64,000 bases of DNA from JAOUEA01 sp963734685 (GTDB lineage Bacteria > Actinomycetota > UBA4738 > HRBIN12): positions 1,302,001 to 1,366,000 of the forward strand of contig CAVTIC010000001.1 of NCBI GenBank assembly GCA_963734685.1, in the 5' to 3' direction. Positions 22,994 to 31,133 of this stretch are shown here, piece after piece. Every line of letters starts with the position of its first letter. Within the stretch, counting starts at the first letter, position 1. The position numbers and the translations under genes are program-made. A model generated the notes under the pieces. That model saw only the letters and a list, made by a program, of their open reading frames with translations. It was not told the origin of the DNA and searched no databases.

Positions 22994-23884
22994 TCAGACC
23001 GGCTGCCAATCCGGGAAGAAGTCGAACAGGCCGAACGTGCGCTGCACCCGCGGCGGTCCGTCCGCGCGCATCGTCCACACGCCGATGCGGCCGTCGTTGG
23101 CGAGCCGGTCGTAGGCGATCCGCCGCCCGTTCGGCGAGAACGTGGGAGCGAACTCGTCCTGCTTCGCCGACGTCAGCGGCGTCTCGTTCCCGCCGTCGGC
23201 GTCCATCACCCAGATGTTCCCGTTCCGGGAGAACACGATCCGGGAGCCGTCGGGCGACCAGTCGGGGCGCTCGTCGATCTTCGGACCACCCGTGAGGCGC
23301 TGCGGGTTCGACCCGTTCGCGTCCATGACCCAGATGTCGTCGGGCGCGGCACGGTTGCTGGTGAACGCGATCCGGGTGCCGTCGGGCGACCATTCCGGGA
23401 ACGCGTCGAAGCCCATCGTCGTCGTGAGCCGCGTCTGGCCCGAGCCGTTCGCATCCATCACCCAGATGTCCTGGAAGTCGTCGACGGCGTTCGACGTGTA
23501 GGCGACCATGCTTCCGTCGGGAGACCAGGTGGGCCAGGTCTCCTGTGCCGGCGACGCGGTCAGTCGCGTCGTGCCGCTGCCGTCTGCGTTCATCGTCCAG
23601 ATCTCGCAGTTGGAGAGCTCGTCGCGCCCGCATCTCGAGTAGGCGATCCGCGTGCCCGCCGCGTTCCAGTCGGGCATGCCCTCGTCGCGTCGCGCGGTGT
23701 TCGTGAGCCGTGTCGTGCCGGTGCCAACCGCGTCGACGATCCAGATGTCGGACTGGTCCCGGGTGGATCGGCTGAGCGCGATGTCGCCGTTGCTCCCGGG
23801 GAACGAGGCGTGCGCGGCAGGCCCCACCCCGAGCGACAGGGCGAGCAGGGCGGCGGTCGGCGTGATCCTCCTGATGCACCTCAC
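22994..23884 (-). CDS. TolB-like PD40 beta-propeller protein, secreted
   Basis: A 296-residue protein: signal peptide (TPTAALLALSLGVGPAAHA) and about six TolB/WD40-like PD40 repeats with the pattern DIWVMDANGSG-RLT-PEWSPDG-IAFTSN. TolB itself bridges outer membrane complexes, but in Gram-positive bacteria such proteins are usually secreted propellers of unknown binding role. It shows the same repeat type as the C-terminal domain of the giant protein at 38242. The VanY-like gene follows 59 nt downstream on the same strand. Confidence 0.88.
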   Translation of the reverse strand: MRCIRRITPTAALLALSLGVGPAAHASFPGSNGDIALSRSTRDQSDIWIVDAVGTGTTRLTNTARRDEGMPDWNAAGTRIAYSRCGRDELSNCEIWTMNADGSGTTRLTASPAQETWPTWSPDGSMVAYTSNAVDDFQDIWVMDANGSGQTRLTTTMGFDAFPEWSPDGTRIAFTSNRAAPDDIWVMDANGSNPQRLTGGPKIDERPDWSPDGSRIVFSRNGNIWVMDADGGNETPLTSAKQDEFAPTFSPNGRRIAYDRLANDGRIGVWTMRADGPPRVQRTFGLFDFFPDWQPV

Positions 23885-23972
23885 GGGTTCGACCTTAGTC
23901 GTCGTGGCAGGGTGCGGCGGGTTCCACCCTGAGCCGAGCCTCCTCGCATCGAGAGGTATCCGGTGAGCGGTC

Positions 23973-24881
23973 TCAGGCTCCCTTCACGAGCCTGCCCGTC
24001 ACGGAGTACGAGACGCCGCCGGAGCGGCACCCCAGCTGCTCGGGGATGCTGTAGGTGAGCGTTCCCTCGACCTTGGTGGCCCGCCAACCGCCGCCGACCG
24101 TGTCCGCCGCGACGACGCGGAGGTGCAGCCGATAGCTCGTCGACTGTGCGACACCACCGCACGTGAAGCCGACGTTGCCCGATCCATCGGCGTCGTACGC
24201 GGCGCCGTCCTGCGCGACGTCGAGCACAGGGAGGGCACCGTTGATGTCCTTCAGGCGAACGCCACAGGGGCCGTCACCACACTTCGGAGTGGCGCGCCAC
24301 CCGGCCGTCAGGTCGTCGACCCCTGTGATGCCGTACGAGGAATCGAGCCGGAGCGAGACGCTGAAGACGCCCGCGAGCCGAGCCGTCGCGAGTGGCGCGG
24401 CGGGCGTGGCCACCCGCAGGGTCGCCGATGTCGATCCGGCCTCCGGCGGATCGCCCACGGCTTGCAGCTCGTAGGAGTAGCGCGTACGGGGCAGGACGTC
24501 GTCGTCGACGTACTGCTCATCGAGCACGTGCACGGTGGCGATCAGCCGGCCATCTCGGTGGACCTCGTAGTGGTCGATCGGTCCATCCCCGGATCCGCGC
24601 TCCCAGGTCAGGGTGACCTCGTAGGGGCGGGGTTCGCCTCGGAAACGTCGAGGCGTCGGTGGAGGCAGCACCTCCGTGGGCTCTGAAGCCGGCTCCTGGG
24701 CGACCGGCGCCGCGTCGCCGGAATCGGAACCGTTGAGCGCGACGACGATCGCGATCGCCGCGATCGCCGCGACGATCGACGCTGCGACGAGGATCCGACG
24801 ACGGCGGGGACGGCCGCGGGGCTCCTGTGCCGGTGCTTCGGTGGTGTCCGGTCTCTCCGGCGCTTCCTGCATCTCGTTCAA
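23973..24881 (-). CDS. Fibronectin III-domain membrane protein
   Basis: 302 residues: acidic/Pro-rich cytoplasmic start, Arg cluster, membrane helix (ILVAASIVAAIAAIAIVVAL, about residues 30-50), a linker, one FN3 domain (PYEVTLTWERGSGDGPIDHYEVHRDGRLIATV...RYSYELQAVGDPPEAGSTSATLRVATP), and a C-terminal domain of about 130 residues with six cysteines (CGDGPCG, FTCGG, GCRSGG) and several beta strands that I do not recognise. GAAAGGGG lies before the ATG. Possibly a receptor or adhesin; no function assigned. Confidence 0.75.
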   Translation of the reverse strand: MNEMQEAPERPDTTEAPAQEPRGRPRRRRILVAASIVAAIAAIAIVVALNGSDSGDAAPVAQEPASEPTEVLPPPTPRRFRGEPRPYEVTLTWERGSGDGPIDHYEVHRDGRLIATVHVLDEQYVDDDVLPRTRYSYELQAVGDPPEAGSTSATLRVATPAAPLATARLAGVFSVSLRLDSSYGITGVDDLTAGWRATPKCGDGPCGVRLKDINGALPVLDVAQDGAAYDADGSGNVGFTCGGVAQSTSYRLHLRVVAADTVGGGWRATKVEGTLTYSIPEQLGCRSGGVSYSVTGRLVKGA

Positions 24882-25193
24882 CCCCTTTCGGCCGTCGACT
24901 GGGCCCTCGAGAGGTTCCTTTCGGCAGAAACGGGTGACATCTGAACCGCAGGATCGCGCAGCAGGACGAGGGGCGGGGGCACGAACGGCACGACCCGGCC
25001 AACGCGGTGCCGGTCACACGGAACGCCGCGCGACGCGGAGCCTGCCGAGCTGGAAGATGGCCCCCGCCCCGGCTCCGACGGTGCCGCAGCGGGGCCGGGC
25101 GGTCAAACGCCCTGGTCACTCGCGCCGCGAGACTTCACACGACCGTTACCTGATGGAGGCGTCGCCGGGAGGCATGTCTCGTAGCCTCGATGC
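24882..25193. other. Intergenic gap with mgsA promoter
   Basis: A 312-nt region between divergent genes with no convincing reading frame, tRNA or repeat. The only feature seen is TAGCCT (25182-25187), 6 nt before the mgsA ATG, a leaderless -10 box without a clear -35. Confidence 0.4.
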
Positions 25194-25655
25194 ATGGCTT
25201 CCGCGATGGGCATCTACCAGGGCGACGAACCGTCCGAGCGCGGCGTGCTCGCCATGGTCGCGCACGACGAGAAGAAGGACGATCTGCTGCGGCTCGCCGG
25301 TCGGTACCGTTCCACCCTGTCGAACCTCCGTCTGATCGCGACCGGACACACCGGCGGACAGATCGCCGAGTCGCTCGATCTCGACGTGGAGCGCGTGCAC
25401 AGCGGGCCCGAAGGCGGCGATCTCGAGATCGGCTCTCGCATCGTGGCGGGCGACGTCGACGCGGTGGTGTTCCTCCGCGATCCGCTCACCTCGCACCCGC
25501 ATGAGCCGGACATCCAGGCGCTGCTGAAGGTCTGCGACATCCATGGGGTGCCGCTCGCGACGAACCTCGCGTCGGCCGAGATCCTGCTCCGATCGCTCTC
25601 CCAGGCGATGTGGTGGGGACGAAGCGCCGCGGTCGCCGTGCACGACGGCCCCTGA
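25194..25655 (+). CDS. mgsA: Methylglyoxal synthase
   Basis: A 153-residue enzyme converting dihydroxyacetone phosphate to methylglyoxal and phosphate, a bypass of glycolysis when phosphate is short. Family segments are all present: LAMVAHDEKKDDLL (His/Asp), LIATGHTGGQIA (phosphate-binding loop), VHSGPEGGDLEIGSRI with the catalytic Asp, VFLRDPLTSHPHEPDIQALLKVCDIHGVPLATNLASAEILLRSL. ATG 25194 is the likely leaderless start. It stands alone; no glyoxalase I/II pair is next to it, although a VOC protein is 11 kb away. Confidence 0.94.
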   Translation: MASAMGIYQGDEPSERGVLAMVAHDEKKDDLLRLAGRYRSTLSNLRLIATGHTGGQIAESLDLDVERVHSGPEGGDLEIGSRIVAGDVDAVVFLRDPLTSHPHEPDIQALLKVCDIHGVPLATNLASAEILLRSLSQAMWWGRSAAVAVHDGP

Positions 25656-25690
25656 GCTGCTCGCACGACGGACGGACCCGTCGAGATCAT

Positions 25691-25724
25691 GGGGGTTGAC
25701 GGGATGTGCTACGTGCTGCAGATT
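25691..25724 (+). promoter_or_regulatory. Promoter element of first S33 gene
   Basis: GGGGGTTGACGGGATGTGCTAC at 25691-25712 recurs, with two substitutions, at 28525-28546 before the paralogous gene. TTGACG (25696-25701) is a good -35; CAGATT (25719-25724) at 17 bp is a weak -10. The conserved part extends past -35 (GATGTGCTAC), suggesting a shared regulator. Confidence 0.55.
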
Positions 25725-25778
25725 CGCTGAGGTAGGCCGTACTCGTGCCCGGCTGAATGCCCGCGGGAGGTAGACGAC

Positions 25779-27461
25779 GTGAAGCGGCTGGCAGCACTCG
25801 GCGTTGCGACATGCCTGTCCCTGGCGCTGGTCACACCGGCCGTCGGTGCCGGCAAGGCCGGCGAGAAGGCCGGTTCCGGCCCGGCCACCCGCGCGGCGGA
25901 GGCAACGGTGCCGACCCTGTCGTGGCGCCAATGCCGGAAGTTCAAGAAGTTCGAGTGCACCAAGGCTCGCGTGCCGCTCGACTACGATGCGCCCGCCGGC
26001 GACACGATCAGGCTGCGGCTCACCAGGCTTCCCGCCGGCGACCCCGCCAACCGGATCGGCTCGATCTTCCTCAACCCGGGCGGACCGGGCGGGTCGGGCG
26101 TGGGATTCGTTCAGGCGATCGGCCGTTTCCTCTTCTCCGACGAAGTGCGGGCTCGTTTCGATCTCGTCGGGTTCGATCCGCGTGGGATCGTGTCGAGCAC
26201 GCCCATCCAGTGTTTCGACACCACCCAGGACGCCGTCGACGTGGTGAACATCGCTCCGTTCTTCTTCCCGGTGTCCCGGGCTGAGGAGAAGCTGTGGATC
26301 GCGTCGGACGGCGCGTACTCCGAAGCGTGCGCCGATCGGGCCGGCCCGATCATGGACCACATGTCGACCGCGAACGTCGCTCGCGACATGGACCTGTTGC
26401 GCCGGGCCGTCGGCGACGAGGCGATGACCTACGCCGGGTACTCGTACGGCTCCTACGTCGGCTCGACGTACGCGAGCATGTTCCCTGACCAGGTGCGCGC
26501 GCTCCTCATCGACGGCGTCCTCGACCCGATCTCGTGGTCGACGGGTCGGGGGAACGAAGCACAGACGCTCCCCGTCTCCGCACGCCTGATGAGCGCGCAG
26601 GGCGCCTACGAGACGTTGCTCGCGTTCTTCTCCGCGTGCGACGCCGGAGGCAAGGATTGCGCCTTCTCGGACGGCCGCCCGAAGCGGCGCTACGCCCGCA
26701 TGGCGAGGTCCATCCGGCACGACCCGCTCGAGCTTCCCGACGGGCATGGCGGCACGGTCCGGCTCACCTACGCGGATCTCGTCGCGATCACGCTCGGCTC
26801 CATGTACGACGCCGGCTCGTGGCCCGACTTCGCGGAGTTCCTGAGCGAGATCCGCTCGTTCGTACATCCGCGACGGGCGGCCGCGGCACTCGACGCCCTG
26901 CTGGCGCGGCTCGGACTGCACGGGGAATCGCGCTATCAGCAACTCGTGGAAGGGTTCGCGGGCGTCTTGTGCTCGGACTCCGACAACCCCGACGACACGG
27001 CGGCGTGGTCCGATGCCGCGCGAGCGGCCGATCGCCGGAGCCCGTACTTCGGTCGGCCCTGGGTCTGGATCAGCAGCATCTGTCAGCCGTGGCCCGGCGC
27101 GGACGACGACCGATACACAGGTCCCTTCGACCGATGGACAGCGAACACCGTGCTCGTGATCGGGAACGTGAACGATCCGGCAACGCCCTATCAGGGTGCG
27201 GTGAGCACGGCGGAGATCCTCCCGAACTCGAGGCTGCTCACCCTCGACGGATCGGGCCACACGTCGCTGTTCCAGTCCGGCTGCATCGACGAATACGTCT
27301 CCACGTACCTGCTCACCGGCGAGGTCCCGCCCCGCGGCGCCGTGTGTCCGGTCGACGTCGTGCCGTTCTCGCAGCCGCCACGCGTCTCGCGCTCGATCGC
27401 CGAGGAGTCGGTGTCGGCGACCCCGTTCCTGTTGCCGCCGGCGCTGACGAGTCGGCTCTGA
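25779..27461 (+). CDS. Secreted S33 tripeptidyl aminopeptidase-like hydrolase, copy 1
   Basis: A 560-residue alpha/beta hydrolase with a C-terminal TAP-like domain, resembling Streptomyces secreted tripeptidyl aminopeptidases (SlpD/E type). Signal peptide LAALGVATCLSLALVTPAVGA; oxyanion region IFLNPGGPGGSG; VGFDPRG; nucleophile Ser222 in GYSYGSYVGS; late NDPATPY containing the likely acid; His494 in DGSGHTSLF. It would release N-terminal peptides outside the cell or hydrolyse small esters. GTG 25779 has GGGAGG upstream. It is a close paralogue of the gene at 28619. Confidence 0.92.
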   Translation: MKRLAALGVATCLSLALVTPAVGAGKAGEKAGSGPATRAAEATVPTLSWRQCRKFKKFECTKARVPLDYDAPAGDTIRLRLTRLPAGDPANRIGSIFLNPGGPGGSGVGFVQAIGRFLFSDEVRARFDLVGFDPRGIVSSTPIQCFDTTQDAVDVVNIAPFFFPVSRAEEKLWIASDGAYSEACADRAGPIMDHMSTANVARDMDLLRRAVGDEAMTYAGYSYGSYVGSTYASMFPDQVRALLIDGVLDPISWSTGRGNEAQTLPVSARLMSAQGAYETLLAFFSACDAGGKDCAFSDGRPKRRYARMARSIRHDPLELPDGHGGTVRLTYADLVAITLGSMYDAGSWPDFAEFLSEIRSFVHPRRAAAALDALLARLGLHGESRYQQLVEGFAGVLCSDSDNPDDTAAWSDAARAADRRSPYFGRPWVWISSICQPWPGADDDRYTGPFDRWTANTVLVIGNVNDPATPYQGAVSTAEILPNSRLLTLDGSGHTSLFQSGCIDEYVSTYLLTGEVPPRGAVCPVDVVPFSQPPRVSRSIAEESVSATPFLLPPALTSRL

Positions 27462-27552
27462 GGCCTGCCGGATCCTCGTTCCCCGGACCCCTCCGCCTTC
27501 CTCGTATCGTGCAGGCGGCTGAACGAACGGGCCGACGAACGAGGAGGGGAAG

Positions 27553-28533
27553 ATGCGAGCGATCCGCGTCCGTGAGACCGGTGGTCCCGACGTGATGGCT
27601 CTGGAAGACGTCGAGCGGCCCACGCCCTCGGCCGGCCAGGCACTCGTGGGGATCGAGGCCGCCGGCGTGAACATGATCGACGTGCAGCAGCGTTCCGGTG
27701 CCTACCAGGTGGGGCTCCCGTATACACCGGGCACCGAGGGCGCCGGGGAGGTCCTCGAGATCGGGCCGGGCGTCGAGGACCTGCGGCCGGGCGACCGGGT
27801 CGCGTTCGCGATGGTGCCGGGCTCCTACGCCGAGGCCGCCCTCGTTCCCGTCGACCGGCTCGTGCCGGTCCCCGCCGCCGTCCCGTCGGAGACCGCCGCC
27901 GCCGTGCTCCTGCAAGGCATGACCGCGCACTATCTGGTCGACTCGATCGCGCCCCTCGGGGCGGGTGACGTCGTCGTCGTCCATTCCGCCGCGGGCGGGG
28001 TGGGGCTGCTGCTGACCCAGATGGCGGCGGCGCGCGGGCTGATCGTGGTGGGCACGACGTCGACGGAACCCAAGGCTGAGCTGGCGATGGCCGCCGGCGC
28101 CGCGGACGTCGTGGTCCGGGGTACCAGGGATCTCACCGACGTCGTGCGCGCCCACGGCGACCGACGAGGAGCTCGGATCGTCTTCGACTCGATCGGCAAG
28201 GACACGTTCGAGGACAGCCTCGCGTCACTCGCCCGCAGAGGGACGCTGGTGGTCTTCGGCCAGTCGAGCGGACCCGTTCCTCCCTTCGACATCCGGCGGC
28301 TGCAGCCTCCCGGGTCGGTCTTCCTGACCCGCCCGGGCCTCGCCGATTACACGGCGACGCGCGAAGAGCTCCTAGGGCGCGCGGACGCGGTGTTCTCGAT
28401 GGTCGCGAACGACGAGCTCGAGATCCGCGTGTACGAGCGGTACCCGCTGGAACGCGCGGGGGACGCCCATCGTGCGCTCGCGAGCGGCACCACCGTCGGC
28501 AAGCTCCTGCTAGTGGATGCAGCCGGGGGTTGA
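27553..28533 (+). CDS. Quinone oxidoreductase (MDR/zeta-crystallin family)
   Basis: A 326-residue NAD(P)H-dependent oxidoreductase of the zinc-free medium-chain family. Marks: MRAIRVRETGGPDVMALEDVERPTP, NMIDVQQRSGAY, PGTEGAGEVLEIGPGVEDLRPGDRVA, and the Rossmann loop VVVHSAAGGVGLLLTQMA. Zinc ligands of alcohol dehydrogenases are absent. It reduces quinones or enones in the cytoplasm. GGAGGGG lies before the ATG. It sits between two paralogous S33 genes, so the duplication either spanned or was interrupted by it. Confidence 0.93.
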   Translation: MRAIRVRETGGPDVMALEDVERPTPSAGQALVGIEAAGVNMIDVQQRSGAYQVGLPYTPGTEGAGEVLEIGPGVEDLRPGDRVAFAMVPGSYAEAALVPVDRLVPVPAAVPSETAAAVLLQGMTAHYLVDSIAPLGAGDVVVVHSAAGGVGLLLTQMAAARGLIVVGTTSTEPKAELAMAAGAADVVVRGTRDLTDVVRAHGDRRGARIVFDSIGKDTFEDSLASLARRGTLVVFGQSSGPVPPFDIRRLQPPGSVFLTRPGLADYTATREELLGRADAVFSMVANDELEIRVYERYPLERAGDAHRALASGTTVGKLLLVDAAGG

Positions 28534-28558
28534 CATGATGTGCTACCTCGTTGGAGAG
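28525..28558 (+). promoter_or_regulatory. Promoter element of second S33 gene
   Basis: Second copy of the 22-bp element (GGGGGTTGACATGATGTGCTAC), overlapping the qor stop codon. TTGACA (28530-28535) is a perfect -35; no good -10 is seen at 16-18 bp. The leaders also match further on (TGCCCGCGGGAGGTA-type ribosome region), so the duplication included regulation. Confidence 0.5.
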
Positions 28559-28618
28559 TGCCGGTTGTAGCCGATTCCGCCCCGTGCCAGCTGAGTGCCC
28601 GCGGGAGGTAAGACGACC

Positions 28619-30277
28619 GTGAAGAAGTTGCCGGCGCTCGTCGCTGCGGCGTGCGTGTCCCTCGCGTTGGTGTCACCTGCTGCAGGCGCCGATACTGCCC
28701 CGGCCGGCTCCGACAGCGCGCTCCGAGCGGTGGCGCCCGCCGTCCCCGCGTTGGCATGGCGTCAGTGCCGCAGGGCCAAGAAGTTCGAGTGCACGAAGGC
28801 CCGCGTGCCGCTGGACTACGACGAGCCCGACGGCGACACGATCAGGGTGCGGCTCACCAGGCTCCCGGCGAGCGATCCCGGGGGTCGCATCGGGTCGATC
28901 TTCCTCAACCCCGGCGGCCCGGGCGGTTCGGGTGTCGGGTTCGTCCAGGCGATCGGCAGGTTCCTCTTCTCCGACGAGGTGCGGGCTCGCTTCGATCTGG
29001 TCGGTTTCGACCCGCGCGGGGTCGCCTCCAGCACCCCACTGCAGTGCTTCGATACGACCCAGGACGCTTTCGGCGTGCTCCCTCCCTTCGCCTTTCCCGT
29101 GACCCGCGCCGAGGAGCGGACCTGGATCGCCTCGGATCGGGCGTACTCGGACGCGTGCGCGAGCCGCGCCGGGCCGATCCTCGACCATATGTCGACGGCC
29201 AACGTCGCGCGCGACATGGATCTGCTCCGTGAGGCGGTCGGTGACGAGACGATGACCTTCGTCGGGTACTCCTACGGCTCCTACGTCGGCTCGACGTACG
29301 CCAGCATGTTCCCGGACCGGGTGCGCGCGGTCGTCATCGACGGTGTCATCGACCCGATCTCCTTCGCGACCGGCCGTGGGAACGAGGCGGAGACGTTGCC
29401 GAGCGACGCTCGCCTGAAGAGCGAGCAGGGCGCCTACGACACGCTGCTGGCGTTCTTCTCCGACTGTGACGCGGGAGCGAAGAACTGCGCGTTCTCCGAG
29501 GGGAACCCCAAGCGACGCTACGCCCGATTGGCCAGAGAGCTGCGCCACGAGCCGCTCGAGCTCCCCGACGGCGGAGGGGGAACGTTCCCATTCACTTATG
29601 CCGATCTCGTCGCGACGACCCTCGGCTCGATGTACGACCCGTTCTCGTGGCCCGATCTCGCGGGGTTCCTCCAGGAGCTCGACACGTTCGCGCACCCCCG
29701 ACACGCCTCGGCGGCGCTCCACGCGCTGCGGGCGCGGCTCGGCCTGCACCGCGTGCCGTACCAACAGGTGCTGGAGGGCTTCGCCGGGGTCTGGTGTTCC
29801 GACGCCGACAATCCGGACGAGGCGTCGGCCTGGTCCGTCGCGGCCCGGGCGGCCGACCGGCGGAACCCGTACTTCGGCCGGCCCTGGATCTGGTTCGGCA
29901 GCATCTGCGCGGCATGGCCGGGGGTGGACGCGGACCGGTACGCGGGCCCGTTCGACGTGGAGACGGCCAACACGGTGCTCGTGATCGGCAACCGCAACGA
30001 CCCCGCTACCCGCTACCAGGATGCGGTCAGCACCGCGAGGATCATCCCGACCTCGCGGCTGCTCACCCTCGACGGGTCCGGCCACACCTCGTTGTTCAAG
30101 TCCAGCTGTGTGGACGGCTACGTCGATACCTACCTGCTCACCGGTGAGGTCCCTTCTGCCGGCACCGTGTGCCCGGTCGACGTCGTGCCCTTCTCGGTGC
30201 CGGCGGCTCGGCTGCGCTCGAGCGAGGCCTCCGCGACTCCCTACCTGCTGCCGCCGAGCCTGTGGCGAGCTGACTGA
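28619..30277 (+). CDS. Secreted S33 tripeptidyl aminopeptidase-like hydrolase, copy 2
   Basis: About 552 residues, paralogue of the gene at 25779 and alike along its whole length. Signal peptide KLPALVAAACVSLALVSPAAGA; NPGGPGGSG; Ser218 in GYSYGSYVGS; His489 in DGSGHTSLF; the same TAP-like C-terminal half with CPVDVVPFSVP. GTG 28619 is chosen by analogy with copy 1 and because the 24 nt before it contain the shared GCGGGAGGTA ribosome region; the in-frame GTG at 28595 would put that inside the gene. Its stop is 6 nt from the convergent DUF1996 gene. Confidence 0.9.
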   Translation: MKKLPALVAAACVSLALVSPAAGADTAPAGSDSALRAVAPAVPALAWRQCRRAKKFECTKARVPLDYDEPDGDTIRVRLTRLPASDPGGRIGSIFLNPGGPGGSGVGFVQAIGRFLFSDEVRARFDLVGFDPRGVASSTPLQCFDTTQDAFGVLPPFAFPVTRAEERTWIASDRAYSDACASRAGPILDHMSTANVARDMDLLREAVGDETMTFVGYSYGSYVGSTYASMFPDRVRAVVIDGVIDPISFATGRGNEAETLPSDARLKSEQGAYDTLLAFFSDCDAGAKNCAFSEGNPKRRYARLARELRHEPLELPDGGGGTFPFTYADLVATTLGSMYDPFSWPDLAGFLQELDTFAHPRHASAALHALRARLGLHRVPYQQVLEGFAGVWCSDADNPDEASAWSVAARAADRRNPYFGRPWIWFGSICAAWPGVDADRYAGPFDVETANTVLVIGNRNDPATRYQDAVSTARIIPTSRLLTLDGSGHTSLFKSSCVDGYVDTYLLTGEVPSAGTVCPVDVVPFSVPAARLRSSEASATPYLLPPSLWRAD

Positions 30278-30283
30278 CCCCGG

Positions 30284-31000
30284 TTACCGCGAGCCGTTCA
30301 GCGCGTCCACGATGTTCGTCTGGAAGGCCGCCGGGTCGAACGCCATGATGAAGTCCGCGTGCATCGTGGTGTAGTCTCCCGAGCTCAGCGTGATGACGTG
30401 GTCGAGGCCCGAGCTCACGGGCAGGCCGACTTGCAGCAGCAGCCGCGGGATCTTCACGGAGCCGAGGGGGCATACCTTCCCCGTCGGGTAGAGGGCGATC
30501 GTGCCGGCCAGGCACGACGGGAAGTCCGCGCGGAACTTGAGCTTCTGGCCACCCTTGCACGCGAGCGGTTGATCGGAGATGCCGCCACCGCTCGTGCAGG
30601 CGAAGCCCACGTTCGTTCCCCAGCCGGATGCCACGTAGGCGAACCCGGTGGGGATCGTCGCGACGGTCTGGTTGTCGTCCTTCCAGTACGGCGCGACCCG
30701 CATCTCGGCTTCCGCCCCGTCGACGTAGACGGCGGGCACCCAGTAGCCGCTCGCGTCGAGCGGCTCGTCCTTGCAGGTGCTCTCCTGGCTCATGAGCGTC
30801 GCGCTCGTCGAGAACGCGTTCGTGGTGCGGTTCCCGAAGAACACGTGCAGGTGGGAGGCGCCCGGCTGACCGTGGAACATGATCGGGTCCTCGGTCGCTC
30901 GATGCGACTCGGTGCAGTGCTCCGTGATCGTCTTCGCCCCGGCCGGAACGACGCCGACCACCAGCAACACCGTGAGCAGTGGAACGCTGAACCTGCGCAC
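30284..31000 (-). CDS. DUF1996 secreted protein
   Basis: A 238-residue protein: signal peptide (FSVPLLTVLLVVGVVPAGA) and a DUF1996 domain marked by EDPIMFHGQPGASHLHVFFGNRTTN, followed by GYWVPAVYVDG, GFACTSGGGISDQP, FRADFPSC and a second DHVITLSSGDYTTMHADFIMAFDPAAFQ. DUF1996 is shared with fungal secreted proteins and has no established activity; the conserved His pairs suggest metal or carbohydrate binding. Starts at ATG 31000. Likely exported and co-regulated with wall-related genes, but no operon partner is visible. Confidence 0.85.
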   Translation of the reverse strand: MRRFSVPLLTVLLVVGVVPAGAKTITEHCTESHRATEDPIMFHGQPGASHLHVFFGNRTTNAFSTSATLMSQESTCKDEPLDASGYWVPAVYVDGAEAEMRVAPYWKDDNQTVATIPTGFAYVASGWGTNVGFACTSGGGISDQPLACKGGQKLKFRADFPSCLAGTIALYPTGKVCPLGSVKIPRLLLQVGLPVSSGLDHVITLSSGDYTTMHADFIMAFDPAAFQTNIVDALNGSR

Positions 31001-31133
31001 GCTCTCTCAACCCCCTCGCCCGAACCGTACGTATCCCACGTATGACCTACGGCTTTAGCTCTACGTGATGATCGATCCACAAGGTATGGGTCGGATGCGC
31101 GGCGCGCATGCGTCTTTCGGCGTAGTCGGGCGG

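Noticed and set aside
25146..27674. Long minus-strand frame opposite mgsA and the first S33 gene
   Set aside because: Antisense shadow of two well-supported genes; low-complexity composition.
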